14,879 nt of DNA from Oscillospiraceae bacterium (GTDB lineage Bacteria; Bacillota; Clostridia; Oscillospirales; Oscillospiraceae). This document shows, piece after piece, positions 14,753-14,879 of the stretch. The position numbers were made by a program, and so were the translations under genes. Where the stretch lies: contig JAISKU010000187.1 of NCBI GenBank assembly GCA_031261245.1, positions 1 to 14,879 on the forward strand, read 5' to 3'. The notes under the pieces were generated by a model. It was not told where the DNA came from and did not search any database. It worked only from the letters and a program-made list of their open reading frames with translations. Numbering within the stretch: the first letter of the stretch is position 1; every line of letters begins with the position of its first letter.

Positions 14753-14879
14753 CAACAGACAATACAGATGTACTCATCTGCCGCTGCCAGGAGATCACGC
14801 GTGAGGATATCCGCCGCGCGGTGGAGGACGGCGCGACGACCGTGGACGGCGTGAAGCGCAGAACGCGCGCCTGCATGGG
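14749..14879 (+). CDS. BFD/SoxA-type [2Fe-2S] protein (3' end beyond window)
   Basis: The first 43 codons of a gene that runs off the right edge. The sequence shows a Cys-x-Cys pair, ICRCQEITREDI (Cys11 and Cys13), followed by AVEDGATTVDGVKRRTRACM with Cys42. This is the pattern of bacterioferritin-associated-ferredoxin-like domains, where two more cysteines follow within a few residues of the TRxxMG segment. In many bacteria this domain is fused to the C-terminus of the NAD/FAD alpha subunit, as in sarcosine oxidase alpha and HcnB; here it starts as an independent gene. GGGAGGAGG sits 5 nt before the ATG, which overlaps the ferredoxin gene's stop. What follows the BFD domain, if anything, cannot be seen. 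Confidence 0.85.
   Translation, partial: MTTDNTDVLICRCQEITREDIRRAVEDGATTVDGVKRRTRACM

Overview
The window is GC-rich (about 60-65% by eye) and reads as the chromosome of a GC-rich, endospore-forming, anaerobic member of the Firmicutes, probably a clostridium. The pointers are dipicolinate synthase genes dpaA and dpaB (spore-core dipicolinate), an oxygen-sensitive glycyl radical enzyme, strong AGGAGG-type ribosome binding sites, sigma-A-type promoters and rho-independent terminators with U-tracts. I cannot place it at genus level.

Left part, minus strand (1-5174): the N-terminal 863 codons of secA run off the left edge. Upstream of it are its own extended -10 promoter and the terminator of the preceding gene. 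That gene encodes an 814-residue glycyl radical enzyme with a Cys-Val-Glu active site and a C-terminal glycyl radical loop. No activating radical-SAM enzyme is encoded in the window.

Middle (5366-7823): dpaA and dpaB lie on the plus strand and overlap by ATGA. They converge on a minus-strand pair, a 106-residue unknown protein followed by a TetR-family regulator. This pair starts at a clear sigma-A promoter whose spacer is filled by a near-perfect 14-bp palindrome, probably the regulator's own operator.

Intergenic control region (7824-8144, 321 bp): a divergent plus-strand promoter (TTGACA, 17 bp, TATATT) is followed by a leader of about 130 nt. The leader contains an intrinsic terminator before the first start codon and two alternative upstream pairings that look like an attenuator or riboswitch switch.

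Right part, plus strand (8145-14879): a tightly packed unidirectional run, probably one operon of at least nine genes. It begins with a complete branched-chain/amino-acid-type ABC importer: lipoprotein binding protein, LivH, LivM, LivG and LivF. It continues with separate genes for a [2Fe-2S] protein, an FAD/NAD(P) pyridine-nucleotide oxidoreductase, a two-cluster [4Fe-4S] ferredoxin-like protein, and the start of a BFD/SoxA-type [2Fe-2S] protein that runs off the right edge. These are the accessory electron-transfer subunits of multi-subunit amine or amino-acid dehydrogenases related to sarcosine oxidase, hydrogen cyanide synthase, opine oxidase, D-hydroxyproline dehydrogenase and archaeal proline dehydrogenase. 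The substrate-oxidising DAO-type flavoprotein is not in the window and would be expected just to the right. The inferred unit imports an amino acid or secondary amine and oxidises it, and may be controlled by the divergent TetR repressor and by the leader.
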